Assembly (NCBI GenBank): GCA_002070215.1
Contig: MWCV01000011.1
Location: 1-64,000, forward strand
Source: Chloroflexi bacterium ADurb.Bin180
Lineage (GTDB): Bacteria; Chloroflexota; Anaerolineae; UBA2200
Length of the DNA: 64,000 nucleotides
Reading direction: 5' to 3'
The position numbers and the translations under genes are program-made. Of the stretch, positions 51,249-59,729 are shown piece by piece (position 1 is the first letter of the stretch; each line of letters starts with the position of its first letter). The notes under the pieces are model-generated. The model was not told the DNA's origin and did no database searches. It was given only the letters and a program-made list of their open reading frames with translations.

Positions 51249-51276
51249 TTGCGAGCCAGTCGCGTGGCTCTATAAT
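51249..51276 (+). promoter_or_regulatory. Promoter of tRNA-Gln
   Basis: TTGCGA at 51249-51254, 16-bp spacer, TATAAT at 51271-51276. The tRNA begins 19 bp later. Confidence 0.65.
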
Positions 51277-51294
51277 AACGGTTCGTTCGGTCCC

Positions 51295-51368
51295 TGGGGC
51301 GTGGTGCAGCGGTAGCACACCGGACTTTGGATCCGTGAACGGAGGTTCGAATCCTCCCGCCCCAGCCA
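51295..51368 (+). tRNA. tRNA-Gln (anticodon TTG), with encoded CCA
   Basis: The acceptor arm TGGGGCG (51295-51301) pairs with CGCCCCA (51358-51364), followed by discriminator G and CCA. The anticodon loop is CTTTGGA, with anticodon TTG reading CAA. The T arm is GGAGG-TTCGAAT-CCTCC. The anticodon stem has one weak outer pair. glmU follows after 82 bp and may be co-transcribed. Confidence 0.93.
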
Positions 51369-51450
51369 GTTGCTTCGTAACCCGCCTTTCTGCTGCTTCA
51401 ACTGCGTGGGCTGAGCGAGGCGAGTCTCTGAACGCCGTGCGGGAGGAAGT

Positions 51451-52827
51451 ATGCCCGAGCAACCAATTGGTGCATCGGGGCGCCTCGGCATAGTCATACT
51501 GGCCGCCGGGCAGGGCACACGGATGAAATCCAGGCTGCCCAAGGTGCTCCACCCTGTCGCTGGCCGGCCGATGGTGCTGTACGCACTCGACGCAGTGAGC
51601 GGCTGGGAGGAGAGCACCCCTGTTCTGGTCGTCGGCCACGGCGCTGACCAGGTGCGCGCCCTGCTTGGCGACCGCGTGGTCTACGCCATCCAGGAGCCTC
51701 AATTGGGCACCGCTCATGCCGTCCTGCAGGCGCGCCAGGCGCTCGAAGGTCGCTGTGACACCGTCCTGGTGCTCTACGCCGATATGCCGCTCCTTCGCGG
51801 AGCTACTCTGCGCTCTCTGGTAACCGCCCACGCCGGGCAGCACGATCCAGTGACCATGCTCACCTGCGTACGCGGTGACAGTATGGGCTTTGGCCGCGTG
51901 CTGCGCGACTCGGCTGGTTCTGTGGCTGCCATTGTGGAAGAGGCTCACGCCACGCCGGAGCAACTGGCGGTCAAGGAACTGAACCCGGGAGTCTACTGTT
52001 TCGACGCTGCCTGGCTGTGGAAACACCTGTCACAGCTTGCGCCCAGTCCCAAAGGCGAGTATTACCTGACCGACCTGGTGGCCGTGGCCGTCAGTGAGGA
52101 CTACCGCGTTCGCGGTATCCTGATGCCCGATTCTGTGGAAGCCTTCGGCATCAACACCAGGGTGCACCTGAGCTATGCCGAAGCGGTCGCGCGCCAGCGC
52201 ATTCGCGAAGCGCTGATGCTGTCCGGGGTGACCATTGTGGATCCCGCCAGCACTTACATCGACGCCGGGGTTGCTGTCGGGCAAGACACAGTGCTCTACC
52301 CTAACACACACTTGCTCGGCTCTACTCACATCGGTGAGGATTGCCATATCGGTCCCAACTCGCTCCTGCGCGATACGATTGTCGGCGACCGCTGTCACCT
52401 TCTCGCCACGGTAGCCGAAGAGGCGCAGTTGGAGAACGATGTTTCGGTGGGTCCATTCGCCCACCTGCGCAAGGGCGCCTACCTCGCCAGCGGCGTGCAT
52501 ATGGGCAACTTTGGCGAAGTCAAGAACTCGCGCCTGGGCCCCGGCACCAAGATGGGGCACTTTAGCTACCTGGGCGATGCCCAGGTAGGCCCCGACGTCA
52601 ATATCGGCGCGGGGACCATCACCTGCAATTTTGACGGCGTGCAGAAACAGGCCACCATCATCGATGAGGGTGCCTTCATTGGCAGCGACACCATGCTGGT
52701 TGCCCCGGTCAAGGTGGGCAAGGGAGCCAAGACCGGCGCCGGCTCGGTGGTCACTCATGACGTCGAACCGGGAAGTGTCGTCTACGGAGTGCCGGCCCGA
52801 CCCCGGAAGCGAAGCGGCAAAGAATGA
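51451..52827 (+). CDS. glmU: Bifunctional GlmU (UDP-GlcNAc pyrophosphorylase / GlcN-1-P acetyltransferase)
   Basis: A 458-residue protein. The N-terminal half is a nucleotidyltransferase with LAAGQGTRMKSRLPKVLHPV and QLGTAHAVLQA. The C-terminal half is a left-handed beta-helix of hexapeptide repeats ending in KVGKGAKTGAGSVVTHDVEPGS, with the acetyl-CoA site region HFSYLGDAQVGPDVNIGAGT. It makes UDP-N-acetylglucosamine for peptidoglycan in two steps. The ATG has GGGAGGAAGT upstream. Length is typical of the full bifunctional enzyme. Confidence 0.93.
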   Translation: MPEQPIGASGRLGIVILAAGQGTRMKSRLPKVLHPVAGRPMVLYALDAVSGWEESTPVLVVGHGADQVRALLGDRVVYAIQEPQLGTAHAVLQARQALEGRCDTVLVLYADMPLLRGATLRSLVTAHAGQHDPVTMLTCVRGDSMGFGRVLRDSAGSVAAIVEEAHATPEQLAVKELNPGVYCFDAAWLWKHLSQLAPSPKGEYYLTDLVAVAVSEDYRVRGILMPDSVEAFGINTRVHLSYAEAVARQRIREALMLSGVTIVDPASTYIDAGVAVGQDTVLYPNTHLLGSTHIGEDCHIGPNSLLRDTIVGDRCHLLATVAEEAQLENDVSVGPFAHLRKGAYLASGVHMGNFGEVKNSRLGPGTKMGHFSYLGDAQVGPDVNIGAGTITCNFDGVQKQATIIDEGAFIGSDTMLVAPVKVGKGAKTGAGSVVTHDVEPGSVVYGVPARPRKRSGKE

Positions 52828-52855
52828 CCGCCGGATTGGACGAGTGGAGGAAACA

Positions 52856-53248
52856 GTGAAGGACAAGGAGCTGATTACCCTGGCCAACGACGCCCGGGCA
52901 AAGGCCTATGTACCGTACTCGAATTACCGCGTGGGAGCAGCGCTCCTCACCGGCTCAGGTCAAGTGTACACGGGCGTCAACGTGGAGAACGCTTCCTACG
53001 GTCTGGCCATCTGTGCCGAGCGCACCGCCGCGGTCAAAGCGGTCAGTGCGGGGGAGAGAGAGTTCGTGGCCATCGCTGTCGTCACCGACAATGGCGGTTC
53101 GCCCTGCGGCGCATGCCGTCAGGTCCTGGCCGAGTTTGGCCCGCAGATGCGCATCATTGTGGCCGACTCTGCCGGAAACAGCCGCGTCCACACAATGTCC
53201 GAGTTGCTCCCCGACTCGTTCGGCCCGGCCAATTTGCCCAGGAAGTAA
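52856..53248 (+). CDS. cdd: Cytidine deaminase
   Basis: A 130-residue tetrameric-type enzyme with zinc ligands Cys53 (ICAERTAAV, catalytic Glu55), Cys84 and Cys87 (PCGACRQVL). It has the N-terminal YVPYSNYRVGAAL and VNVENASYG substrate segments. It converts cytidine and deoxycytidine to uridine forms. The GTG at 52856 has TGGAGGAAACA upstream. It is close behind glmU and before proS. Confidence 0.93.
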   Translation: MKDKELITLANDARAKAYVPYSNYRVGAALLTGSGQVYTGVNVENASYGLAICAERTAAVKAVSAGEREFVAIAVVTDNGGSPCGACRQVLAEFGPQMRIIVADSAGNSRVHTMSELLPDSFGPANLPRK

Positions 53249-53266
53249 GACCTGTCTGACACGTCA

Positions 53267-53290
53267 AGCCAGGATTGGGCCTTCCTGGCT
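53267..53290. other. Hairpin in the leader upstream of proS
   Basis: AGCCAGGA (53267-53274) pairs with TCCTGGCT (53283-53290) with an 8-base loop. There is no T-run after it, so a terminator is doubtful; it may be a leader structure of proS. Confidence 0.35.
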
Positions 53291-53323
53291 GGTGCACCTA
53301 TTCTCGTAACAGGATAAGGATTC

Positions 53324-54757
53324 ATGGTTCAGAAAATCACTCCCCGCAGCGTTGACGATTCGACTTGGTACACGGACATTGTGCAAGCAGCCGACCTGGC
53401 TGACTACTCTCCTGTTCGCGGCTGCATGGTTATCAAACCCTATGGCTATGCCATCTGGGAGAATATGCAGCAGTATCTGGACCAGCGTTTCAAGGCCACC
53501 GGCCATCAGCCAGCCTACTTCCCGCTCTTTATCCCGCAGAGCTTTATCCAGAAGGAAGCGGACCACATCGAGGGTTTTGCCCCGCAGCTCGCCGTCGTGA
53601 CCCACGGTGGCGGGGAAAAGCTCGAGGAGCCACTGATTGTCCGCCCCACCTCCGAGACCATCATCAACGCGATGTACGCCAAGTGGATTCGCTCCTACCG
53701 CGATCTGCCCATCCTGTACTACCAGTGGGGCAATGTGGTCCGCTGGGAGATGCGCACCCGGCTCTTTCTGCGCACCACCGAGTTTCTCTGGCACGAGGGC
53801 CATACCGCGCATGCGACAGCCGGGCAGGCTATGGAAGAGGTCATGGCCATCCTCAACATCTACCGCGAACTGGCGCAGAACGAAATGGCCATGCCCGTGA
53901 TCCCGGGGCGCAAGAGCGACAGCGAAAAGTTCGCCGGCGCTGATGCCACCTGGACCATCGAGGCGATGATGGGCAACAAGTGGGCCCTGCAGGCCGGTAC
54001 CTCGCATTTCCTCGGCCAGCACTTTGCCAAGGTGTTCAACATCCAGTTCCTGGATGAAGCCAATCAGCTTCAGATGGTATGGCAGACGAGCTGGGCGGTC
54101 ACCACGCGCCTGGTCGGTGCCCTGGTAATGGTCCATGGCGACGATCAGGGCCTTCGGCTGCCCCCGCGTATGGCGCCAATTCAAGTTGTGCTGGTACCGA
54201 TCTGGAAGACCGACCAGGAGCGCAGCCAGGTGATGGCTGTGGCCGACAAGATCAAGACCGACCTAGGAAGCTATTTCCGCCTGCACGTCGACAACCGCGA
54301 GGACCTTTCTCCCGGCTATAAATTCAACGACTGGGAGATGCGCGGCGTACCCCTGCGCATCGAGCTCGGCCCGAAGGACGTGGAGAAGAACCAGGCTGTG
54401 CTCGCGCGGCGCGATGTTCCAGCCAGGCAGAACAAGTGCTTTGTGTCCCTTGACTCGCTGGTGCCTGAGGTGCGCCGCCTCCTCGACGACATCCAGCGCA
54501 ATCTGTATGCACAGGCCCTGCGCTTCCGCGAGGAGAACACCTTCTACCCTGACGATCTCGAGGGGCTGGTCGAGGCCGTAGGCAAGGGATTCGGCGTGGC
54601 CTACTGGTGCGGTTCTGCCGAGTGCGAAGACAAGATCAAGGAAGCCACCAAAGGCACCATCCGCTGCATCCCGATGGATCAGGAGAAAAAGCCAGGCCGA
54701 TGCGTGATCTGCGGCCAGAGTGCCGAGGAGAAGGCCGTCATTGCCCGCTCATTCTAA
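53324..54757 (+). CDS. proS: Prolyl-tRNA synthetase, archaeal/eukaryotic type (ProS type 3)
   Basis: A 477-residue class II synthetase without the bacterial INS editing insert. Motif 2 is QWGNVVRWEMRTRLFLRTTEFLW and motif 1 lies around PVRGCMVIKPYG. The last 70 residues form the type 3 C-terminal zinc-binding domain (AYWCGSAECEDKI, then PGRCVICG). The enzyme charges tRNA-Pro. The ATG has AGGATAAGGATTC upstream. The overlapping next gene suggests an operon. Confidence 0.92.
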   Translation: MVQKITPRSVDDSTWYTDIVQAADLADYSPVRGCMVIKPYGYAIWENMQQYLDQRFKATGHQPAYFPLFIPQSFIQKEADHIEGFAPQLAVVTHGGGEKLEEPLIVRPTSETIINAMYAKWIRSYRDLPILYYQWGNVVRWEMRTRLFLRTTEFLWHEGHTAHATAGQAMEEVMAILNIYRELAQNEMAMPVIPGRKSDSEKFAGADATWTIEAMMGNKWALQAGTSHFLGQHFAKVFNIQFLDEANQLQMVWQTSWAVTTRLVGALVMVHGDDQGLRLPPRMAPIQVVLVPIWKTDQERSQVMAVADKIKTDLGSYFRLHVDNREDLSPGYKFNDWEMRGVPLRIELGPKDVEKNQAVLARRDVPARQNKCFVSLDSLVPEVRRLLDDIQRNLYAQALRFREENTFYPDDLEGLVEAVGKGFGVAYWCGSAECEDKIKEATKGTIRCIPMDQEKKPGRCVICGQSAEEKAVIARSF

Positions 54758-55085
54758 CCCGGAGAACACGAGCCTGAGCCAGCCTCAGGGCCTGAACGCC
54801 AGAATGAAGGCCGTCCGCGAAATGGCTGATGCCAAGGGCTTTTCGTCGGATCCGGCGCGCATCTGGGAAATGCTGGCCCTGATTCACACCGAGGTTTCTG
54901 AGGCCACCGACGCGTACAAAAAGGGCCAGCCGCTGGAGAAGGTGGGCGAAGAGCTGACCGACGCGATCATCCGCATCCTGCACCTGCTCTCAGCGTTGGA
55001 TCTGGACGCCGACCAGCTCTTTGAGGCCAAAATGGCGGTCAACTGGGAGCGTCCGATCAAGTTCAACACGGTCAGGGGCGGCTGA
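54720..55085 (+). CDS. MazG-like nucleotide pyrophosphohydrolase
   Basis: An all-helical protein of at most 121 residues. Residues around WEMLALIHTEVSEATDAYKKG and KVGEELTDAIIRILHLLSALDLD show the ExxEx...EExxD metal-binding pattern of MazG/dUTPase-like enzymes. It hydrolyses NTPs, likely damaged or mutagenic ones. The start is uncertain: ATG 54720 overlaps proS by 38 bp, TTG 54741 overlaps by 17, and ATG 54803 gives a 94-residue version that still contains all motifs. Confidence 0.8.
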   Translation: MPRRRPSLPAHSNPENTSLSQPQGLNARMKAVREMADAKGFSSDPARIWEMLALIHTEVSEATDAYKKGQPLEKVGEELTDAIIRILHLLSALDLDADQLFEAKMAVNWERPIKFNTVRGG

Positions 55086-55088
55086 GTC

Positions 55089-55916
55089 GTGCATCCCTTC
55101 ACCGCCGGCGAGTCGGTTCTGGTCCTGCTGGGCAGCAAGCGCTTCCTCATGCCATTGCAGCCAGGGATCCTGCAACATACGCATCAAGGTCTCATTCGCC
55201 ACGACGACATCATCGGCCAGGCGCCCGGAACCAAACTGGTCACCCACATCGGTTTTCCCGTTGTTGCATTGCGTCCCTCGCTCTATGACGTAATTATGAA
55301 TCTGGAGCGGATCTCCCAGATTGTCTATCCGAAGGAGATCGGCTACATCCTGATGAAACTGAGCGTCGGCCCGGGCAGCCACATTGTCGAAGCAGGCACC
55401 GGCAGCGGGGCCCTGACGGCCGCACTGGCCCACGCTGTGCGACCGAGCGGCCGTGTCCACTCCTACGATGTCCGCGACGATATGCTGCGCGTGGCTACGC
55501 GCAACCTCACCAATGCCGCCCTGATAGAGTGGGTAGAGCTGAAGCAGAGGGACATCGCCGATGGATTTGACGAACAGGACGCCGACGCGCTGTTCCTTGA
55601 CGTCAGAGAGCCCTGGCGCTACCTGCAACAATCCTGGAACGCGCTGACCGAGGGTGGTTTCTTTGGTGCCATCGTTCCTACCACCAACCAGGTATCGGAT
55701 CTGATTGCAGGGCTGAACCTGGCTCATTTCACCGACATCGAAGTCTGCGAGATCCTCTTCCGGGCATACAAACCGGTCCCGGCACGCCTCAGGCCGGTCG
55801 ACCGCATGACCGCTCACACCGGCTATTTGGTGTTTGCTCGCAAGCTGGAAAAGCCGGTAGCGCCTGTCGCCACGGACAAGGCCGAGATAGAAAACACGAC
55901 ACAGGAGGTGCTCTAG
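55089..55916 (+). CDS. trmI: TrmI-like tRNA (adenine-N1-)-methyltransferase
   Basis: A 275-residue protein. A small N-terminal beta domain precedes a Rossmann methyltransferase with VEAGTGSGALTAALAHAV (SAM loop) and HSYDVRDDMLRVATRN. PWRYLQQSWNALTEGGFFG contains the catalytic region. TrmI makes m1A58 in the T loop of tRNA. The start is GTG at 55089, 3 bp after the MazG-like gene. DUF211 follows without a gap; AGGAGGT inside the trmI end serves it. Confidence 0.87.
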   Translation: MHPFTAGESVLVLLGSKRFLMPLQPGILQHTHQGLIRHDDIIGQAPGTKLVTHIGFPVVALRPSLYDVIMNLERISQIVYPKEIGYILMKLSVGPGSHIVEAGTGSGALTAALAHAVRPSGRVHSYDVRDDMLRVATRNLTNAALIEWVELKQRDIADGFDEQDADALFLDVREPWRYLQQSWNALTEGGFFGAIVPTTNQVSDLIAGLNLAHFTDIEVCEILFRAYKPVPARLRPVDRMTAHTGYLVFARKLEKPVAPVATDKAEIENTTQEVL

Positions 55917-56213
55917 ATGGGCAAGATTCTCCGCCTTGTACTCGACGTACTCAAACCGCACAACCCTTCGATTATTCAGATGGCCGATGAGCTCAGCGAA
56001 CTGGCTGGCATCGAGGCGGTGAACATCAGCATCTATGAGATGGACACGCGCGTTGAGAATGCCAAGATCACCCTCGAAGGCAGCGATATCAGCTATGACA
56101 CGGTGCAGAAGGTGATTGGGGAGTTCGGCGGGGCAGTACACTCGATTGACGAGGTCGTGGCTGGCCATATGATCATCGAAGACGCCAAGACTCCTCAAGA
56201 TCCGCTCGCCTAG
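55917..56213 (+). CDS. DUF211 protein
   Basis: A 98-residue alpha/beta protein matching DUF211: ILRLVLDVLKPHNPSIIQMA at the start and GGAVHSIDEVVAG at the end. This family is known mainly from archaea and its role is unknown; the fold is ferredoxin-like. It begins immediately after the trmI stop and is followed by a CCC1/VIT1-like gene at 24 bp, a pairing also seen in archaea. Confidence 0.88.
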   Translation: MGKILRLVLDVLKPHNPSIIQMADELSELAGIEAVNISIYEMDTRVENAKITLEGSDISYDTVQKVIGEFGGAVHSIDEVVAGHMIIEDAKTPQDPLA

Positions 56214-56237
56214 CCTTCGCTTCCCCTCTATCCGGCC

Positions 56238-56840
56238 ATGACCCACCTGCGGCGCGAGCTGGCTCGCCTCAAAGAATACCACCAGGTAGCAGAAATCGGT
56301 GAGATCGCCCGCCGCTACTTTGCGATGAACTCGTTCGATGGCATCTTGACCATCCTCGGGGTCCTCACCGGCAACTTCCTGGCTCGAGTCAGCGACCCGA
56401 CGGTCATTGTGCTGACCGGATTGACCACCAGCGTCTCGATGGCCGTGTCCGGCCTGTGGGGCGCCTATCTGACCGAATCGGCCGAGCGCCAGCGCGGGCT
56501 CGATGACCTGGAGGAGCACACCCTCTCCGACCTGTCGGGGACGCGGATCGGCCGGGCGGCACGGGTCGCGGTTGCCGTTGTGGCCCTGGTCGATGGTCTG
56601 GCTCCGCTCCTGGCCTCTGTGCTGGTGTTGTTGCCATTCTTCCTCACATCGCTCTGGGGCTCTATCACCATCAGCTACTACCTGGCCGGTGGCATTGCCC
56701 TGCTGGCCCTCTTCGTTCTGGGCGCGTTTCTGGGTCGCATCTCGCGGCAGAACATCCTCGTGGCCGGAGTCAAGATGATTCTCGCCGGACTTGCCGCGGT
56801 TGTTCTGAGTTATCTGATGGAACATCTGGTCCACCCGTAG
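56238..56840 (+). CDS. CCC1/VIT1-like (TIGR00267 family) membrane protein
   Basis: A 200-residue protein with about five membrane segments. It opens with a helical cytoplasmic stretch and a first segment containing FAMNSFDGILTILGVLTGNFL, the SxDG motif of the VIT1/CCC1 iron/manganese transporter fold. The middle cytoplasmic segment is charged (ESAERQRGLDDLEEHTL). It may move divalent metals, but the short family has no proven substrate. It ends the trmI-DUF211 unit. Confidence 0.78.
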   Translation: MTHLRRELARLKEYHQVAEIGEIARRYFAMNSFDGILTILGVLTGNFLARVSDPTVIVLTGLTTSVSMAVSGLWGAYLTESAERQRGLDDLEEHTLSDLSGTRIGRAARVAVAVVALVDGLAPLLASVLVLLPFFLTSLWGSITISYYLAGGIALLALFVLGAFLGRISRQNILVAGVKMILAGLAAVVLSYLMEHLVHP

Positions 56841-57007
56841 GCCCTTCCTCAGGATATGCCCAGGATGCTGACACAATGTGTTTCGGCCACAGCCAGCTCT
56901 GGGTCAACACCAAGACCATTGGCGGCCGTGCCAAAACGGCGCGGCGAGCCTTAGGTCGGTCCGCTGACACTCTCTTCCACAGTGTGCTAGGCGTGGAGTG
57001 CGCCCAT

Positions 57008-57035
57008 TTGACAGAGTGCGCGGCTACACTACAAT
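57008..57035 (+). promoter_or_regulatory. Consensus promoter of the Kelch gene
   Basis: TTGACA at 57008-57013, 16-bp spacer, TACAAT at 57030-57035. Confidence 0.7.
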
Positions 57036-57215
57036 AGCACCGGGTGCCCTCTTAACGATGGCCTCTTGAGCGGGCTCTGGATGCCGGCGCCTGGTAGTTA
57101 GTGGCAGTCTGCCGGATTCGGCCAGTGTTTTCGGCTCCAAGCAGCAATGCCGCCTAGATCAAAGCGTCCCTGCGGTAGCAGATGCCGCTCCTCGCACCAA
57201 GGTACAGTAGTCAGT

Positions 57216-57232
57216 GCGTGGTCAAACCACGC
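57216..57232 (+). other. Perfect hairpin in the Kelch leader
   Basis: GCGTGGT (57216-57222), loop CAA, ACCACGC (57226-57232), followed by CTTTAGG. The T-run is too short for a clear terminator. Confidence 0.4.
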
Positions 57233-57396
57233 CTTTAGGAACAATTGGACAAAGGGCGCAATGCTGCAGCCAATGTCCGGCATCGGAATCGTGCTGGAGA
57301 CAGGCACCCTGAGGCCCAGTTCTCGGTGCGCTCCGCCATTCCGGTGTCCTCCACTCCAAGGCCGCAACGTTGCACCGAAGGAAAGGAGAAGACAAC

Positions 57397-59574
57397 GTGA
57401 ACACCTCCCCTCGGCCTACTCCGCACTCACGCCTCCTGCGCCTTTTGATTCTGTCGCTGCTCGTCGCTTTGGCTGCCGTGCCAAGTACGGCTCTCGCCGC
57501 ACCAGATTCCTGGATCTCGTTGCCCCCTCTCTCACGAGCACGAAGCGGTCACTCAGTTACGCTGCTCGCCAACGGTCTGATCCTCGCGGCTGGCGGCCGC
57601 GATGGCGGCCCGCTCAACACGGCTGAGCTATTCAACCCCGTCACGAATACCTGGAGTGCTACTGGATCACTGAACGCTGGCCGCTCGAACCACACCGCCA
57701 CGCTGCTGGGCAACGGTAAGGTACTCGTCGCCGGCGGCGAAGGCACGGGTGCACTGAACTCGGCCGAACTATATGACCCAGCCACTGGGCTCTGGATGAC
57801 TACCGCTGCGATGAGTGCTGCCCGCTCCGGCCATACGGCCACGCTGCTGCCCAATGGGCGCCTCCTGGTCGTCGGGGGACAGGGTGCATCCCCGGCCTTG
57901 GCCAGCGCCGAGCTCTACGATCCGGCCACTGGCCAATGGAGCGGTACCGGTTCGCTCGCAGGGGCGCGCAAGATGCACACAGCCACGCTGCTGCCCAATG
58001 GTCAGGTGCTGGTGGCGGGCGGATGGAACAGCAGTACGCTGCAGAGTGCCGAGCTGTACGACCCCGCAACCGGCCAGTGGCGCAACGTGTCCGCCATGGG
58101 CAACAAGCGTCAGGGCCACACAGCTTTGCTGCTTAGCAATGGCCGGGTGATGGTGACCGGCGGACTGAGTGGTACGTCGGCCCTCAAGAGCGTCGAGCTC
58201 TTTGACCCGGCAACCGGCAACTGGACGGCCGGCGCAGCAATGGGCACAGCGCGGGCGTTCCATGCAGCGGCCTTGCTGAGAGACGGCCGAGTGCTCATCT
58301 GCGGTGGCACGGACAACGTCAGCGCAGTGGCGCTGAACTCGTCTGAAATCTACAATCCGGCGACTGGCACCTGGACCAACGCAAAGAACATGTTGGCGGC
58401 GCGGCGTGACCACGTGGCTCAGCGCTTGCTGGACGGCCGCGTGCTGGTGGCCGGGGGTGAGGATAACAGCGTCAGGCCAATGATCTCCGCCGAGTACTAC
58501 GATATGACCCAGGCGGATTGTTGGAAGTTGGCCGGCAACCTGCAAACCGCCCGCGCAGCACACGCGGCGGAACGGCTGGCAGACGGACGCGTACTCGTCG
58601 CCGGTGGCATGGGTGGTTCGGGGGCTGCATTGAGGAGTGCCGAGCTATTCAACCCAGTGACAGACACATGGATTGCGACCTCGCCTATGGCCACAGACCG
58701 CGCTAGCTGCACTGGCACCCTGCTACTCAACGGAGGTGTCCTGGTCGCGGGCGGAATGAACGCTTCTGGCGCCCACAAGAGCGCCGAAATCTATGATTCT
58801 GTTACGGGAAAATGGACGGCTACCGGCGCAATGGGCACGGCGCGCTACAACCATACGGCAACACGGCTGGCCGATGGCCGCGTTCTGGTGGTCGGAGGGA
58901 GTTACAATCTCCAGGCAAACGTTACTAACACTGCTGAAATCTTTGACCCGTCCACCGGCACCTGGACTGTTACTGGCTCACTGAAGGCGGGGCGCCACAT
59001 ACACGCTGCCGTTTTGCTGAATGATGGACGCGTACTCGTCTGTGGCGGCAGCGACAGCTCCAGCAACCCGATGGCCAGTGTTGAGGTCTTTGACCCCGCC
59101 ACAGGCCAGTGGGCTGCATCCGCGGCCATGTCGACCGCTCGCGCTCGCCACAGCCTAACCGTCCTGCCCAACGGCAAGGTGCTTGCCGTGGGTGGCTTTA
59201 GCACCAGCCAGGCGGGCGCACTTACCAGCTCCGAGCTCTACGACCCGGCCACAGGCAACTGGACCGGCCTGGTGCGTACGTGCTATGGCCACGATAATCA
59301 TTCTGCCACCCTTCTGCCCAACGGCCGCGTGCTCGTAGCGGGCGGCGGCGGCCGGTTGGGTGGCATTAGCGGGGTTGAGCTCTACCACCCCGAAATCAAC
59401 ACCTGGCGAGCGCTCGGCTCGATGCTCTATGCTCACTGGCTGCACACAGCAACGCTCCTGGTCGACGGTCGGGTGCTGGTAGCCGGTGGAGTTCGAGGCA
59501 CCAACAGTGTCTACCCAACGTCAGAGTTGTATGTGCTGCACCAGGTGCGCATACCGCTAGTGTTGCGACCCTAG
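57397..59574 (+). CDS. Secreted Kelch-repeat protein with 13-14 blades
   Basis: A 725-residue protein with a signal peptide (about 10-34, ending STALAA). The rest consists of Kelch repeats of about 48-50 residues: a VLVAGG turn, a SAELYDPATGQW strand and an (A/S)AR.HTATLLPNG strand. I count 13 full repeats plus a terminal partial one, enough for two seven-blade propellers. Repeat 7 is divergent (EYYDMTQADCW). The end, HQVRIPLVLRP, resembles the end of the M28 peptidase. No galactose-oxidase copper residues were recognised. The start is GTG (57397) with AAGGAGAAGACAAC upstream. It is upstream of polysaccharide genes and may bind surface glycans. Confidence 0.88.
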   Translation: MNTSPRPTPHSRLLRLLILSLLVALAAVPSTALAAPDSWISLPPLSRARSGHSVTLLANGLILAAGGRDGGPLNTAELFNPVTNTWSATGSLNAGRSNHTATLLGNGKVLVAGGEGTGALNSAELYDPATGLWMTTAAMSAARSGHTATLLPNGRLLVVGGQGASPALASAELYDPATGQWSGTGSLAGARKMHTATLLPNGQVLVAGGWNSSTLQSAELYDPATGQWRNVSAMGNKRQGHTALLLSNGRVMVTGGLSGTSALKSVELFDPATGNWTAGAAMGTARAFHAAALLRDGRVLICGGTDNVSAVALNSSEIYNPATGTWTNAKNMLAARRDHVAQRLLDGRVLVAGGEDNSVRPMISAEYYDMTQADCWKLAGNLQTARAAHAAERLADGRVLVAGGMGGSGAALRSAELFNPVTDTWIATSPMATDRASCTGTLLLNGGVLVAGGMNASGAHKSAEIYDSVTGKWTATGAMGTARYNHTATRLADGRVLVVGGSYNLQANVTNTAEIFDPSTGTWTVTGSLKAGRHIHAAVLLNDGRVLVCGGSDSSSNPMASVEVFDPATGQWAASAAMSTARARHSLTVLPNGKVLAVGGFSTSQAGALTSSELYDPATGNWTGLVRTCYGHDNHSATLLPNGRVLVAGGGGRLGGISGVELYHPEINTWRALGSMLYAHWLHTATLLVDGRVLVAGGVRGTNSVYPTSELYVLHQVRIPLVLRP

Positions 59575-59676
59575 CGCCGAACAGATCTCTTACGAGTGCC
59601 AGTTGGCGCTTTTGACCGCGCCAGCGAACCCCGAACAGACCGCCTGGCAGCATCCATCGGCAGCGCGTCGTGCTGT

Positions 59677-59704
59677 TTGCGTCTCGGGGGTTGTTGACTA
59701 GAAT
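59677..59704 (+). promoter_or_regulatory. Promoter of the sugar transferase gene
   Basis: TTGCGT at 59677-59682, 16-bp spacer, TAGAAT at 59699-59704. It overlaps an in-frame ATG at 59703, which therefore cannot be the start. Confidence 0.55.
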
Positions 59705-59729
59705 GGAATCCGCTTTCTGGTCAACCCTG

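Larger units (their letters stand above)
56841..57396. other. Intergenic region and long leader of the Kelch gene
   Basis: This 556-bp stretch is the largest gap in the window. The first 165 bp show only a weak hairpin (GCCGT/ACGGC, 56925-56940). A consensus promoter (57008-57035) then starts a leader of about 350 bases before the Kelch start at 57397. The leader contains the hairpin at 57216-57232. A minus-strand frame (57098-57367, 89 codons) has no ribosome site or family match I can name, so I do not call it. Confidence 0.55.

Noticed and set aside
51270-52026. Minus-strand frames through tRNA-Gln and into glmU joined to arfB
   Set aside because: The arfB frame is open far upstream, but the GGQ protein with a -10 box at 51214-51209 and a tRNA in that region show the real start is near 51198.
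57098-57367. Minus-strand 89-codon frame in the Kelch leader
   Set aside because: No ribosome site, no recognisable family, and it lies within a plus-strand leader.
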